This document shows, piece by piece, positions 1 through 8,080 of a stretch of DNA of 64,000 bases. The stretch spans positions 62,001-126,000 of the forward strand of contig NZ_FNOH01000006.1 in assembly GCF_900106535.1 (NCBI RefSeq), given 5' to 3'. The position numbers and the translations under genes were made by a program. The notes below the pieces were generated by a model that searched no databases, had not been told where the DNA came from, and was given only the letters and a program-made list of their open reading frames with translations. The stretch's first letter is position 1. Each line of letters opens with the position of its first letter. The DNA is from Myxococcus xanthus. GTDB taxonomy: Bacteria; Myxococcota; Myxococcia; Myxococcales; Myxococcaceae.

Positions 1-491
1 CGGCGCTGGCCGGCGCTGCGGAAGGACACCACCACCGCGACCGAGTCGATGGCCTGCGCCGGCGTCCAGACGAGGACGCGGCGGTAGTGCTCGCTCTCCT
101 CCGGCGAGTAGCCGGGCACCACGCGGAGCAGCGGGTCTCCGGCCGCGGTCTCGAAGGCGTCCAGGTCCACGACGCAGGCGTCGGGCAGGGTCGCGAGGCC
201 GCCGGCCAGCTCGAGCGTCTCCGCGGCGCCGGCGCAGCGCGCGCTGGACAGCGGCCCGACGTCCGCGAAGAGGCGGGCGCGCCCCTGGAGCTGGATGCCG
301 GAGCGCACCTGCGAGGCGATGGCGCTGGCCTGCGACAGGCGGTTGGCGGCGGCGTTCTGCTGGCTGGCGAAGATGAGCCCGCCGAAGACGCCGCTGATGC
401 CCATGGCGAGGATGGCGGCGGCCGCCATGCCTTCGATGAGCGTGGCGCCGCGCATGTGGGCTCGGCGGGATGCGGGATTCAGGCGCCTCAT
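1..491 (-). CDS. PilV-like type IV pilin/pseudopilin (3' end outside window)
   Basis: The visible part is 163 codons. The N-terminus has a short basic leader, then a prepilin peptidase site RG|ATLIEG with Glu at position +5 of the mature protein, followed by a hydrophobic helix (AAAAILAMGISGVFGGLIF). These are the hallmarks of type IV pilins and type II secretion pseudopilins, processed by PilD/GspO at the inner membrane. The start ATG (489-491) overlaps the TGA of the upstream pseudopilin gene as ATGA, so the two are translationally coupled. After the helix the protein continues as a non-repetitive globular domain with two cysteines. The pairing with a GspH/FimT-like gene suggests a minor, initiating pseudopilin of the PilV/GspI class. 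The exact class is inferred from position and motif, and the gene runs off the window edge. Confidence 0.75.
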   Translation of the reverse strand, partial: MRRLNPASRRAHMRGATLIEGMAAAAILAMGISGVFGGLIFASQQNAAANRLSQASAIASQVRSGIQLQGRARLFADVGPLSSARCAGAAETLELAGGLATLPDACVVDLDAFETAAGDPLLRVVPGYSPEESEHYRRVLVWTPAQAIDSVAVVVSFRSAGQR

Positions 492-1195
492 CGGTTGACC
501 CTCATGTCGACGAAGCCAACGGGCGCGGAGACGGCGAAGAGGTATTCGCGCTGCCCGTCGGTGGAGAGAAGGGCCAGCGACGCGGCCCGATTCACGGCGC
601 CGTTGCCGGCGGGGATGACTGGCTGGCCCGCGCCGTCCACGAAGCGCGCGGAGCCGTCACCGCGGAAGACGATGGCGCCCCGCCGCGGCGCGCCGCTGCA
701 GAAGCTGCAGGCCGTGGGGGCCAGTCCCTCGAAGATGCCGGTCCACGCCAGGTTGCCGCTGGCGCCGAAGCGCACGGTGCGCTGCGAGTAGCGGTCCATG
801 TACATGGCGTCCATCAACCGGCCCTGGTCCGCGGAAGGCTGGATGTCCAGCGGGGGCGAGAAGGTGCCGAAGCTCAGCTGTCCGCCGGCGCCCGCGGCGT
901 CTCCGAAGTTGCGCAGGCGGTCCTCCAGCAGGAACCAGGCGCCATGGCCCGCGCCGGCCTGACCCTCCGGATTGATGTCCGGGTAGATGATGAGCCACAC
1001 GTCGGCCTGACGGTCCACGGCGCGGGCCCGGGCCTCGGCGAGCGCGCCGGACAGGTCGGCGGCCGCGTTCTGCGGACCCGCCCGCGCGCTGAGCTGCGCG
1101 TAGCCCGCGTAGGCCAGCGCGGCCAGCACCGCGATGATGGCGAGGACGATGCTGACCTCCAGCAGCGTCATTCCGCGTGCGTCGCGCCGGCTCAC
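488..1195 (-). CDS. GspH/FimT-like pseudopilin
   Basis: The protein has 235 residues if it starts at the GTG (1193-1195) that overlaps the TGA of the upstream gene. A longer in-frame start exists but would run into that gene. Residues 1-7 are a short charged leader (VSRRDAR). Next come the prepilin cleavage site G|MTLLEVS with Glu+5 and a 20-residue hydrophobic helix. A globular domain follows, rich in short beta-strand-like segments and containing FRGDGSARFVDGAG, as in GspH/FimT C-terminal domains. Such proteins are minor pseudopilins that prime pilus or type II secretion pseudopilus assembly. It lies between a CpaC-N-like gene and a PilV-like gene in a tightly overlapped operon. I cannot tell type IV pilus from type II secretion use. 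Confidence 0.82.
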   Translation of the reverse strand: MSRRDARGMTLLEVSIVLAIIAVLAALAYAGYAQLSARAGPQNAAADLSGALAEARARAVDRQADVWLIIYPDINPEGQAGAGHGAWFLLEDRLRNFGDAAGAGGQLSFGTFSPPLDIQPSADQGRLMDAMYMDRYSQRTVRFGASGNLAWTGIFEGLAPTACSFCSGAPRRGAIVFRGDGSARFVDGAGQPVIPAGNGAVNRAASLALLSTDGQREYLFAVSAPVGFVDMRVNR

Positions 1196-1590
1196 TTGGC
1201 GACCTCCACGCGCACGCTCAGGGGCTGCCTGCTGCCCTGGCGCCACACGAGCACCTCGGACACGCCCAGGCTCAGCCCCTGGACCATGATTTGATTCGGC
1301 TCACCGAGCGACGCCTCGACCACCGCGGAGGACTGGACCCTCACGCGCTCGGCGTTCTCCACGATGAACTGCGTCTGATGAAGGGGCTCCACCTGCACCA
1401 CCAGGCCGGACGGCTGCGCGTTCTTCGCCTCGACGGCGTAGTCCGGCTCAGGCGCGGCGGCGGTGGCGGCGTCCTGGGCCCACGCGGCGGAGGCGGCCAG
1501 CGTCAGTGCCAGGGGCGCCCACAGCTTCCAGCGGGGCGCGCGGGAACGGTACTTCTGGGAAGGCGTCGGAAAAACTGTGAGCAAGGGCAT
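1192..1590 (-). CDS. Secreted protein with a CpaC/pilus-formation N-terminal-like domain
   Basis: The protein has 132 residues when started at ATG 1590, which places a basic N-terminus before a signal peptide core (LWAPLALTLAASAAWAQ). Upstream in-frame codons give an implausible extension. The mature part ends with a domain of about 65 residues: FIVENAERVRVQSSAVVEAS, then LGEPNQIMVQGLSLGVSEVLVW, then LSVRVEVAK. This resembles the small beta domain at the N-terminus of CpaC/RcpA-type secretins ('pilus formation protein N-terminal'). The secretin channel itself is absent, so this is a stand-alone periplasmic module. It is the first gene of the visible operon and its stop overlaps the GTG of the GspH-like gene. 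Function is inferred from domain and neighbours. Confidence 0.7.
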   Translation of the reverse strand: MPLLTVFPTPSQKYRSRAPRWKLWAPLALTLAASAAWAQDAATAAAPEPDYAVEAKNAQPSGLVVQVEPLHQTQFIVENAERVRVQSSAVVEASLGEPNQIMVQGLSLGVSEVLVWRQGSRQPLSVRVEVAK

Positions 1591-1757
1591 GGGGGAATGT
1601 CCTGCGGGCACAATGACCCCTGGGGGCTGGGGCAATGGAGACACGCGGGTGTCTTTGCACACCTCGTGCCTCCCTGCCTGGCGGGCCAAGTCCCCGACAC
1701 TCCATGGCAAATTCCCAGGAGGAGGTCCCTGCGAGCAGCAGATGACCTCGCAACGTC

Positions 1758-1769
1758 TGCGAGCTCGCA
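1758..1769. repeat. 12-bp perfect palindrome upstream of the pseudopilin operon
   Basis: TGCGAGCTCGCA reads the same on both strands and lies about 170 bp before the proposed start of the CpaC-N-like gene. It could be an operator, but nothing else supports a regulator. A looser hairpin (CACCCTG...CAGGGTG) lies next to it at 1781-1806, just beyond the end of the release-factor-like gene, and might end that transcript. No gene is visible in 1591-1830. Confidence 0.3.
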
Positions 1770-1830
1770 AACTTTAGGCGCACCCTGACTGTCCGGCGAC
1801 AGGGTGACTGGAGTCCTGATGGACCCTGGG

Positions 1831-2220
1831 TCACCAGCCGGATTTGCTGTTTCTCAGGGCCTTTTTTTCGGAGGTGCGCTTCTTGCCTTCCAGGCGCCGC
1901 CGCTTGGAGCCGGCGGTGGGCTTGGTGGCCCGCCGCACCTTGGGCACGAAGGTGAGGACCTTGAGTCCCTCGCGCAGACGCTCCAGCGCCACGCCCTTGT
2001 TCTGCACCTGGCTGCGGCGCTCGGTGGCGCTGACGGACAACTCGGTGGGGGCATGCGTGAGGCGCACGCCGCTGGCGGTGGTGTTGCGGTGCTGGCCCCC
2101 CGGGCCCGAGGCGATGAAGTAGTCCACCTCACACGCCTTCAGGAGGGACTCGTCGTCCAGCTTGAGGGCGTCCAGCGCGGCCTGCCGGCGGGTGGGTGAA
2201 ATGCTCATGGCTGTCTTCAA
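1831..2220 (-). CDS. ArfB-like peptidyl-tRNA hydrolase / RF-1 domain protein
   Basis: The protein has 129 residues, or 125 if translation starts at the second in-frame Met. It is one class I release factor catalytic domain. The GGQ motif sits in [11 protein letters not shown], preceded by the VDYFIASG strand, and is followed by [23 protein letters not shown], the usual layout after GGQ. The C-terminus is a basic tail ([21 protein letters not shown]) like the one ArfB uses to enter the empty mRNA channel of stalled ribosomes. There is no codon-recognition domain, so a role in ribosome rescue is likely: hydrolysis of peptidyl-tRNA on non-stop complexes. Family assignment is from the motif and size; ArfB versus a related RF-1-domain subfamily cannot be settled by eye. 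Confidence 0.85.
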   Translation of the reverse strand: MKTAMSISPTRRQAALDALKLDDESLLKACEVDYFIASGPGGQHRNTTASGVRLTHAPTELSVSATERRSQVQNKGVALERLREGLKVLTFVPKVRRATKPTAGSKRRRLEGKKRTSEKKALRNSKSGW

Positions 2221-2447
2221 GGTATCCCTCCCAGGCCCCTTCGCGCACTGCTGCCGTGCGTGCAGGCCCCGGCGCTGGACGGGGCCCCGTCGTCAGTCTG
2301 ACGGGGGATTTCAAGTTGACCGGGGTGGGCCCTCGAATGGATTCGGGCATGAGGCGGCTCCGGGACGAAGCCCCCTGAGGCCAGTGGGTTGGCCCCTCGT
2401 CCGTGGGCCGCTCGGAGGGCCGGCGGCGTGCGCCTCGCGTGGCGGTG

Positions 2448-3164
2448 CTAGCGCACGTTGATGGTGGTGCCCGTGCTGGCCTGCCGTCCGTCCTCGCTGG
2501 TGGCGGTGATGGAGGCGGCGACGGGCACGCGGGTCATGCCGCGGTCGGTGTCGATGTAGGGCTCCACGAACGTCTGGTCCGCGGGGATGGTGACCGTGGG
2601 CATGCTGATGCGGCGGGTGGGCGATTCCAGGGCGACGGTGACGGGGCCGGTGAAGCCCTCCGCCCGCGTCACGGTGATGCGCACCTTCTCGTTCTGACCG
2701 GCGAACAGGTCCAACTGGCGCGGCTCGATGGTGACGGAGAAGTCCGGCTGGGCCACGGGCGGCGGAAGGATGACGAGGAAGATGTTGGCGCTGGCCGCGA
2801 ACGTCTCCGTGGCGTTGGTGGCCATCAGCTGGGCGCGCATCATGCCCCGGGCCTGCGTGTCCTGCGCCACCGAGTAGGTGGCGGTCGCGGTGACGCTGGG
2901 CTCGCCTTCGGGCAGGACGATTTCCGGCGTGAGCGTCACGCCCTCGGGCGCATTCTGGAGGTTGATGCGGAACGCGCTCTGGTCGTCGCCCTCGCGCCGC
3001 ACGGTGATGTCCACCGGAAGGCTCTCGCCCGGAATGGCGGTGAGGGTGTCGGGGAGGTCAAAGGCGATGCGGAAGAAGGGCCCGTCGCTGCCGCAGGACA
3101 AAGCGAGCGCGCTGCCGACGAGGAACAGGCCCCGGAAAAGGGACCGGCGGAGGGATGGGGTCAT
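2448..3164 (-). CDS. Putative lipoprotein with Ig/cadherin-like repeats
   Basis: The start ATG at 3164 has CAGGAG ten bases upstream, giving 238 residues. The N-terminus is a lipoprotein signal: basic MTPSLRRSLFRG, hydrophobic LFLVGSALAL, then Ser-Cys. The mature part is strand-rich and holds two similar segments. One is near residues 30-105 (FDLPDTLTAIPGESLPVDITV). The other is near 140-220 (FSVTIEPRQLDLFAGQNEKV). Both have the alternation and Gly-Pro spacing of bacterial Ig-like domains, for example 'GFTGPVTVALESP' as in proteins with beta-sandwich repeats. It is expected to be an envelope lipoprotein. I see no catalytic motif and do not know its function. Confidence 0.7.
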   Translation of the reverse strand: MTPSLRRSLFRGLFLVGSALALSCGSDGPFFRIAFDLPDTLTAIPGESLPVDITVRREGDDQSAFRINLQNAPEGVTLTPEIVLPEGEPSVTATATYSVAQDTQARGMMRAQLMATNATETFAASANIFLVILPPPVAQPDFSVTIEPRQLDLFAGQNEKVRITVTRAEGFTGPVTVALESPTRRISMPTVTIPADQTFVEPYIDTDRGMTRVPVAASITATSEDGRQASTGTTINVR

Positions 3165-3239
3165 GTTCTTGAATCTCCTGGTGCGTGCCAGCATCCGTCC
3201 ACCGTGGCACCCGGGCAAGCCGCTCCAGAGCAGGCGGGC

Positions 3240-4139
3240 TCAGCGGAACAGCGCACGGGCCACTTCATAGGTGCCCACGTGCGCATCAATCGTGGCGGAC
3301 AGGGGTTTCGCGTAGCCGCCGCCCAGGGTGAGCACCGCGGGGATGCCCCGTTGGCGTGCGGCCTCGAGCACCAGCCTGTCGCGCGCTCTCAGTCCGGCGT
3401 GAGTGAGGGACAGCCGTCCCAGCGCGTCTTCCGTGAGCGGGTCCACGCCCGCCTGGAAGAAGAGGATGCAGGCGCCCGCGCTGTCGAGCACCTCGGGCAG
3501 GTGCAGGGCGAGCGCGTCCAGGTATGCCGCGTCTCCCGTGCCGTCTGGCAGGCCCACGTCGAGGTGGGAGGGCTGCTTGCGGAAGGGGAAGTTGTTTTCT
3601 CCGTGCATGGAGAAGGTGAAGACGGAGTCGTCGCCGGTGAAGACGGCGGCGGTGCCGTTGCCCTGGTGGACGTCCAGGTCCACCACCACGGCCCGGCGGA
3701 TGTCACGCGAGGCCTGGAGCACGCGGATGGCCACCGCGATGTCATTGAAGACGCAGAAGCCCTCGCCGTGGTCCGGAAAGCCGTGGTGCGTGCCGCCGGA
3801 GAGGTTGCCGCCGATGCCGTCCTGGAGCGCCGCGCGGGCGGCGTCGAGGGTGCCCGCCACCGCGGCGGAGAAGCGCCGCATCAGCTCGGGGGACCAGGGG
3901 AAGCCGAGGCGCCGTTGCTCGGCGTCGGTGAGGGTGCCCTGGGACAGCGCGTCGAGGTAGCGGGGCGTGTGGACGCGCGCGAGGTCCTGGCGTGGGCAGG
4001 GCGTGGATTCGGTGAGGGATTCCGGGGTGAGCACGCCCCGCTCCAGGAGCGCCTCGCGCAGCAGCCGGTACTTCTCCATGGGGAAGCGGTGGCCGGGAGG
4101 CAACGGGACTTCGTAGCTGTCCGAATGGAAGACGCGCAC
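3240..4139 (-). CDS. Histone deacetylase family protein (zinc-dependent deacetylase)
   Basis: The protein has 299 residues with a GTG start, close to the size of the bacterial HDAC/AcuC fold. All class I/II HDAC active-site elements are visible. The His pair is H118-H119 in SGGTHHGFPDHGEGFCVFND. The zinc ligands are D156 and H158 in VVVDLDVHQGNGT and D232 in QAGVDPLTEDALG. The transition-state tyrosine is Y272 in LTLGGGYAKP. The enzyme should hydrolyse an acetyl-amide, either acetyl-lysine on proteins or an acetylated small amine. No acetoin operon is nearby, so AcuC function is not supported by context. The cytoplasmic location follows from the lack of a signal peptide. It is close to the HDAC-like proteins common in proteobacteria; the substrate is unknown. 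Confidence 0.92.
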   Translation of the reverse strand: MRVFHSDSYEVPLPPGHRFPMEKYRLLREALLERGVLTPESLTESTPCPRQDLARVHTPRYLDALSQGTLTDAEQRRLGFPWSPELMRRFSAAVAGTLDAARAALQDGIGGNLSGGTHHGFPDHGEGFCVFNDIAVAIRVLQASRDIRRAVVVDLDVHQGNGTAAVFTGDDSVFTFSMHGENNFPFRKQPSHLDVGLPDGTGDAAYLDALALHLPEVLDSAGACILFFQAGVDPLTEDALGRLSLTHAGLRARDRLVLEAARQRGIPAVLTLGGGYAKPLSATIDAHVGTYEVARALFR

Positions 4140-4273
4140 GCGGAAGGTGCCCTAACTCCAGGGCCGGGCGGGTGCAACCGGCGGCGCGTGTGAGAAATCG
4201 ACCGGGGGCGTAGACCCAGGGGCGAAGTCATTCGTTTCGAACCTCGCCGTCGTCCTTCCCCTTGGAGAACGCC

Positions 4274-5536
4274 ATGGACCGCAAGTCCCTGTCGCGCGCC
4301 GCGCTGTCGGCCGCGCTCGTCACCGCTCTGTCCGCTGCCCTGTCCCTGGCCGAGGAGAGCCCGATTCTCAAGCCCGTGGAGAAGCCCGCGCCCGCCAAGA
4401 CGGCGACGCCGGCCGCTCAGGCGAAGCCCGCTCCGAACCAGAAGCCCGCGCAGCCGGCGCCGTCCCAGCAGCAGCAGGTCCCCGCCGCCGCCCGGCCGGA
4501 GATTGAAGTGGTGTTCGTGCTGGATACGACGGGCTCGATGAGCGGGCTGCTGGAGGGGGCGAAGCGGAAAATCTATTCCATCGCCTCGCGCATCGCGCAG
4601 GGCCGTCCGACGCCGCACCTGAAGGTGGGGCTGGTGGCCTACCGCGACGTGGGCGACGACTACGTCACGAAGCGCTTCGACCTGAGCGACGACCTGGACA
4701 CGGTGTTCGCCAACCTGCGCAAGTTCGAGGCGGGTGGCGGCGGGGATACGCCCGAGCATGTGGGGCGCGGGCTGGGCGAGGCCGTGTCCAAGCTGTCCTG
4801 GAGCAAGAACCGCGAGGTGATGAAGGCCATCTTCCTGGTGGGGGACGCGCCCCCGGCGCAGCGCAACGACGACTGGGACTTCAAGCACTGGGCGAAGAAG
4901 GCCCGGGAGAAGCACATCGTCGTGAACACCGTGCGGTGCGGCGGGGATGCAGAGACGGAGGCGTCGTGGCGGTTCGTGGCGAAGCTGACGGACGGCACCT
5001 TCGACTCCATTGACCAGGGCGGTGGCATGGTCGCCGTCGCCACGCCGTATGACGCGGAGCTGGCGAAGGTGAACGCGGAGCTGGCCACCAAGACGCTCTA
5101 CACGGGCCGCAGGGAGGTCCAGGCGGAGAACATGGCGCGCGCCGCTTCCATGGGGGCGCTGGCGCCGGAGGCGGCGGCCGAGCGCATCAGCTACATGAAG
5201 AAGACGCGCGGCGGTGGGGCCGCGGGAGCCCCCGCGAGCAGCGCGCCCAAGGCGGTGGGCGGCGCGGTGGACCTGGTGGAGGCGCCGTCCGCGCTGGATG
5301 GCGTGAAAGCGGACGAGCTCCCCACCGAGCTCAAGGGCATGTCCAAGGAGGCTCAGGTCGCGAAGGTGAGGGCGCTCTCCGAGGAGAAGAAGGCGCTGGA
5401 GAAGAAGGCGGAGACGCTGGCCGCGGAGCGCGAGGCGTGGCTGACGAAGAACGCTCCCGAGAAGGAGGACGCCTTCGACGCCAACGTGATGAAGGGCGTG
5501 AAGGCGCAGGCCGCCCGCTACAACATCGCCTACTGA
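4274..5536 (+). CDS. Secreted von Willebrand factor A domain protein
   Basis: ATG 4274 has GGAG seven bases upstream, giving 420 residues; an upstream in-frame TTG lacks spacing for a ribosome site. Residues 1-27 are a signal peptide (KSLSRAALSAALVTALSAAL). Residues 30-75 are a Lys/Pro/Ala linker of repeated KPAP-type units. A VWA domain spans roughly 77-270 with a MIDAS-like motif DTTGSM (D84), where Thr replaces the first Ser, and a conserved GGGGDTPEHVGRGL segment. The C-terminal third (about residue 320 on) is highly charged and probably coiled coil (EEKKALEKKAETLAAEREAW). It should bind a divalent metal and a protein partner outside the inner membrane. The ligand is unknown, and the gene stands alone. 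Confidence 0.85.
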   Translation: MDRKSLSRAALSAALVTALSAALSLAEESPILKPVEKPAPAKTATPAAQAKPAPNQKPAQPAPSQQQQVPAAARPEIEVVFVLDTTGSMSGLLEGAKRKIYSIASRIAQGRPTPHLKVGLVAYRDVGDDYVTKRFDLSDDLDTVFANLRKFEAGGGGDTPEHVGRGLGEAVSKLSWSKNREVMKAIFLVGDAPPAQRNDDWDFKHWAKKAREKHIVVNTVRCGGDAETEASWRFVAKLTDGTFDSIDQGGGMVAVATPYDAELAKVNAELATKTLYTGRREVQAENMARAASMGALAPEAAAERISYMKKTRGGGAAGAPASSAPKAVGGAVDLVEAPSALDGVKADELPTELKGMSKEAQVAKVRALSEEKKALEKKAETLAAEREAWLTKNAPEKEDAFDANVMKGVKAQAARYNIAY

Positions 5537-5558
5537 GCGTCAGCGAAGCGGGGGACAG

Positions 5559-5595
5559 GAAGCCGCGGGCGCGCTTGGAGGCGTCCGCGGCTTTC
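5559..5595. terminator. Hairpin between convergent genes
   Basis: AAGCCGCGG and CCGCGGCTT form a GC-rich stem around a 16-base loop, ending in CTTTCG. It lies between the VWA gene and the convergent hydrolase gene. The T-tract is short, so termination efficiency is uncertain. Confidence 0.45.
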
Positions 5596-5600
5596 GCGTG

Positions 5601-6386
5601 TCAGGCGTGGGCGCGCAGGAACTCCAGCAGCGCCGGATTGACGGCTTCCGGGTGCGTCATGTTCGCCGCGTGTGCGGCGCCGGGAACCGGGACGAAGCGC
5701 ACGCTGCCGGGCAGCGTCTGGTGCAGGTGCTCGCCGTGGACCGGGGGCATGCCGTGGTCCTCCAGCCCGTGGAAGACGATGGCGGGGCAGCGAATCTCCG
5801 TCAGCCGTCCGGAGATGTCGTCCCGGTCGATGAGCGAGCGGATGGCGTTGGCGAAGTGTCCGCCGGGGATTTGCCGCCAGCGTGGCAGCCAGGTGTCGAA
5901 GTAGCGCGTGTCCCCGATGATGGCCTGTGCCAGCCCCTGCACCAGCGGGTCGATGGGGCCCTGCGTCTCCCAGATGTCGGCGGACTGCTGGTAGGCGGCG
6001 CGGGTGGGTGCGTCGTCGTTGGTGCCCCGGGTGCTCAGCAGCACCAGCGCCCGGACGCGCTCGGGGTGCTTCAGCGCCACGCGCAGCGCGCTGTATCCGC
6101 CCTGGGACATGCCGCCCACGACGGCTCGCTCGATGCCCAGGTGGTCCAGCAGCGCCACGCAGTCCGCGGCCGAGTCCCACGGCGTGAAGGGCTTGCCGTC
6201 CCAGCGTGTCTGCCCGAAGCCGCGGGCATCCCAGCGGATGACGCGGAACTCGGGAGCGAGCGCCGCCACCTGCGCGTCGAACATCCGGTGGTCCATGAGG
6301 AAGCCATGGCCCAGGATGATGGGCCGGCCGTTTCCACCGGAGTCCTCGAAGTAGATTCCCTGTCCATTCAGCTCGGCGATGGGCAT
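5601..6386 (-). CDS. Alpha/beta-fold hydrolase
   Basis: The start ATG 6386 follows GGAGGGGCC, giving 261 residues, normal for the family. The catalytic triad can be read directly: nucleophile S94 in the elbow GMSQGG, acid D210 in HGLEDHGMP, and base H239 in PGAAHAANM. The oxyanion-hole HGF motif is near residue 28 and RWDARGFGQT follows strand beta-4. The sequence most resembles the 3-oxoadipate enol-lactonase/haloperoxidase-type esterase branch, but no pathway neighbour supports that reaction. It lies 38 bases downstream of an ABC permease on the same strand and may be cotranscribed with it. It is cytoplasmic, with no signal peptide. Confidence 0.88.
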   Translation of the reverse strand: MPIAELNGQGIYFEDSGGNGRPIILGHGFLMDHRMFDAQVAALAPEFRVIRWDARGFGQTRWDGKPFTPWDSAADCVALLDHLGIERAVVGGMSQGGYSALRVALKHPERVRALVLLSTRGTNDDAPTRAAYQQSADIWETQGPIDPLVQGLAQAIIGDTRYFDTWLPRWRQIPGGHFANAIRSLIDRDDISGRLTEIRCPAIVFHGLEDHGMPPVHGEHLHQTLPGSVRFVPVPGAAHAANMTHPEAVNPALLEFLRAHA

Positions 6387-6424
6387 GGCCCCTCCGTCTA
6401 TCACCCCCGGGAAGGCCGCGCGCG

Positions 6425-8080
6425 CTACTCCCGCGTCACCGCCTGGAGCACCACTTCACGCCGCCGCTCCAGCAGCCGCAGCGCCAGGGGAAGCACCCCG
6501 CGATACAGCGCCACGTTCAACGCGGCGGCCAGGAGAATCATCGCCGCCGTGTGCCACGTGGGCCCTTCCTTGCCCGCCAGCTTGAGCGCCCAGCCGAAGG
6601 GCATGCAGCCCGCGCTGGCCGCGAGGATGCCCAGCATGGAGGCCGTCAGCGGAACCTTGTCCCGCCGCTTGAGGCTCGCGTGGAACTTCACCGGGAAGTA
6701 CAGCGACAGGAAGTTGCCCGCGGCCAGCAGCATGGGCACCACGGCGCCCACGGCCGCCATGGCGCACAGCATGTCCAGCCCGGTGCCGAAGCCGAAGTAC
6801 ACCCGGTAGAAGAGCGCCACCATTGCCGCCATCCCGAGCGCCGCCGCGCCCTGCACTTGATTCTTCGCGCGCAGCACGTCCGCCAGGTCCAGGGGCGCCG
6901 CCAGGAAGGCCGCGAAGCCCTGTCCGTCGTACGCGAAGGTGTTCTGGGAGAACGTGGACGCAATCACCACCGCGCCGTAGATGCACAGGCCCCCCATCAG
7001 CCACGCATCCGCCGAGCCGCCCAGGAGGAACACGAACAAGTCCCTTCCGGACAGCAGCTTCAGCAGGATGGCCAGGATGAAGGGCACCGACGCCAGCAGC
7101 CGCGCGCGCGGGTTGCGCCACAGGTCCAGGGCCTCGCGCGTCACCAGCGTGGTGTAGCGCGTCCGCGTGGTGGCGAACGGGTTGCTATCCCCCGAGTCCT
7201 TGCTCGAGCCCCCCGCGCGGCCCGCCTGCCGGTGAAAGCGCATCAGCAGCGCGTAGGCCACCGCCATGCCCACGCCCGCGAAGAAGAGCAGCGCCGCCGC
7301 CTCGAACATGGCCGCCCGGGGCCGGTGCCAGGCGAGCTGCGCCAGCGCGTCTCCGAAGAGCCCCGGGGGCACGCGGCCCAGCGCCACCGCCGCGTTGATG
7401 ATGAGGGACATGTCCAGCGCGTCCACGCCCGCCTCGCCCACCGCCGTCAGCCACGAGGTGTCGATGGGCGGAATGAACGACGCGCCCAGGAGGAAGAGCG
7501 CCAGTCCTCCGCCCATGATTTCCGCGCTGTGCTTCGCCCGCAGCACGTTGATGACGGCGTACAGCGCCACCCGGCTCCAGGCCGCGCACAGGAGCGCGAA
7601 GAGGACGTAGAGGACCACCGCCAGCCACGGCATGTACAGCACATAGACGGACGCGAAGCCCAGCGCGGCCCCGGTGAGCGGCGCGTAGAAGACGAGCGCG
7701 CGCGGCTCGAAGAGGCTGGCCACCGTCGACGCGATGAGCAGCCGGAAGGGGGAGATGGGGAAGGCGGCGTAGCGGCTCAGCTCGGAGTGGTCATCCACAC
7801 CCGCGGACAACAGCGGCCACGTCACCCACACCGAGAAGGTGACGAAGCACAGCAGGTTGAGGATGAAGTAGGGCCACACGTCGCTCTCCGCGATGGGCCG
7901 CAGCCGCATCAGCGCGAAGAACGTCAGGCCCAGGAAGAGGCCCGGCGCGCTCGACGCGGCGAATGCGGCCACCGCCAGCAGCCGGCTGCGTCCGGGGCCC
8001 TGATTCAACCCGATGTCGAAGCGCAGCCCCCACAGCAGCCACAGGTGCCGGAAGAAGCCGGGCACGGCGGGGCGGCTCAT
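6425..8080 (-). CDS. ABC transporter permease (multi-span exporter type)
   Basis: The protein has 551 residues and many hydrophobic segments, about ten to twelve by eye. The first loops include LLAVAAFAASSAPGLFLGLTFF and YFILNLLCFVTFSVWVTWPLL. The ATG overlaps the stop of the ATPase gene (ATGA at 8077-8080), so the two subunits are translationally coupled, as expected for an ABC-2-like transporter. Between membrane groups is a hydrophilic Gly/Ser-rich loop (GRAGGSSKDSGDSNPF). The protein has no ATPase motifs of its own. It is likely to be the membrane subunit of an exporter in the inner membrane; the cargo cannot be told from the sequence. Confidence 0.85.
   Translation of the reverse strand: MSRPAVPGFFRHLWLLWGLRFDIGLNQGPGRSRLLAVAAFAASSAPGLFLGLTFFALMRLRPIAESDVWPYFILNLLCFVTFSVWVTWPLLSAGVDDHSELSRYAAFPISPFRLLIASTVASLFEPRALVFYAPLTGAALGFASVYVLYMPWLAVVLYVLFALLCAAWSRVALYAVINVLRAKHSAEIMGGGLALFLLGASFIPPIDTSWLTAVGEAGVDALDMSLIINAAVALGRVPPGLFGDALAQLAWHRPRAAMFEAAALLFFAGVGMAVAYALLMRFHRQAGRAGGSSKDSGDSNPFATTRTRYTTLVTREALDLWRNPRARLLASVPFILAILLKLLSGRDLFVFLLGGSADAWLMGGLCIYGAVVIASTFSQNTFAYDGQGFAAFLAAPLDLADVLRAKNQVQGAAALGMAAMVALFYRVYFGFGTGLDMLCAMAAVGAVVPMLLAAGNFLSLYFPVKFHASLKRRDKVPLTASMLGILAASAGCMPFGWALKLAGKEGPTWHTAAMILLAAALNVALYRGVLPLALRLLERRREVVLQAVTRE

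Noticed and set aside
1781-1806. Hairpin CACCCTG/CAGGGTG as terminator
   Set aside because: The stem is short, the loop of 12 bases is wide, and there is no T-tract in the right direction. Kept only as a note in the palindrome entry.
3200-3225. Sigma-54 promoter (TGGCAC at 3204)
   Set aside because: TGGCAC is present, but the TTGC element does not occur at the required spacing, and no gene starts downstream on that strand.
2403-4193. Long plus-strand open frame
   Set aside because: It runs antisense to the lipoprotein and HDAC genes, has a low-information Arg/His/Gly-rich translation and no ribosome site. High GC makes long antisense frames common.
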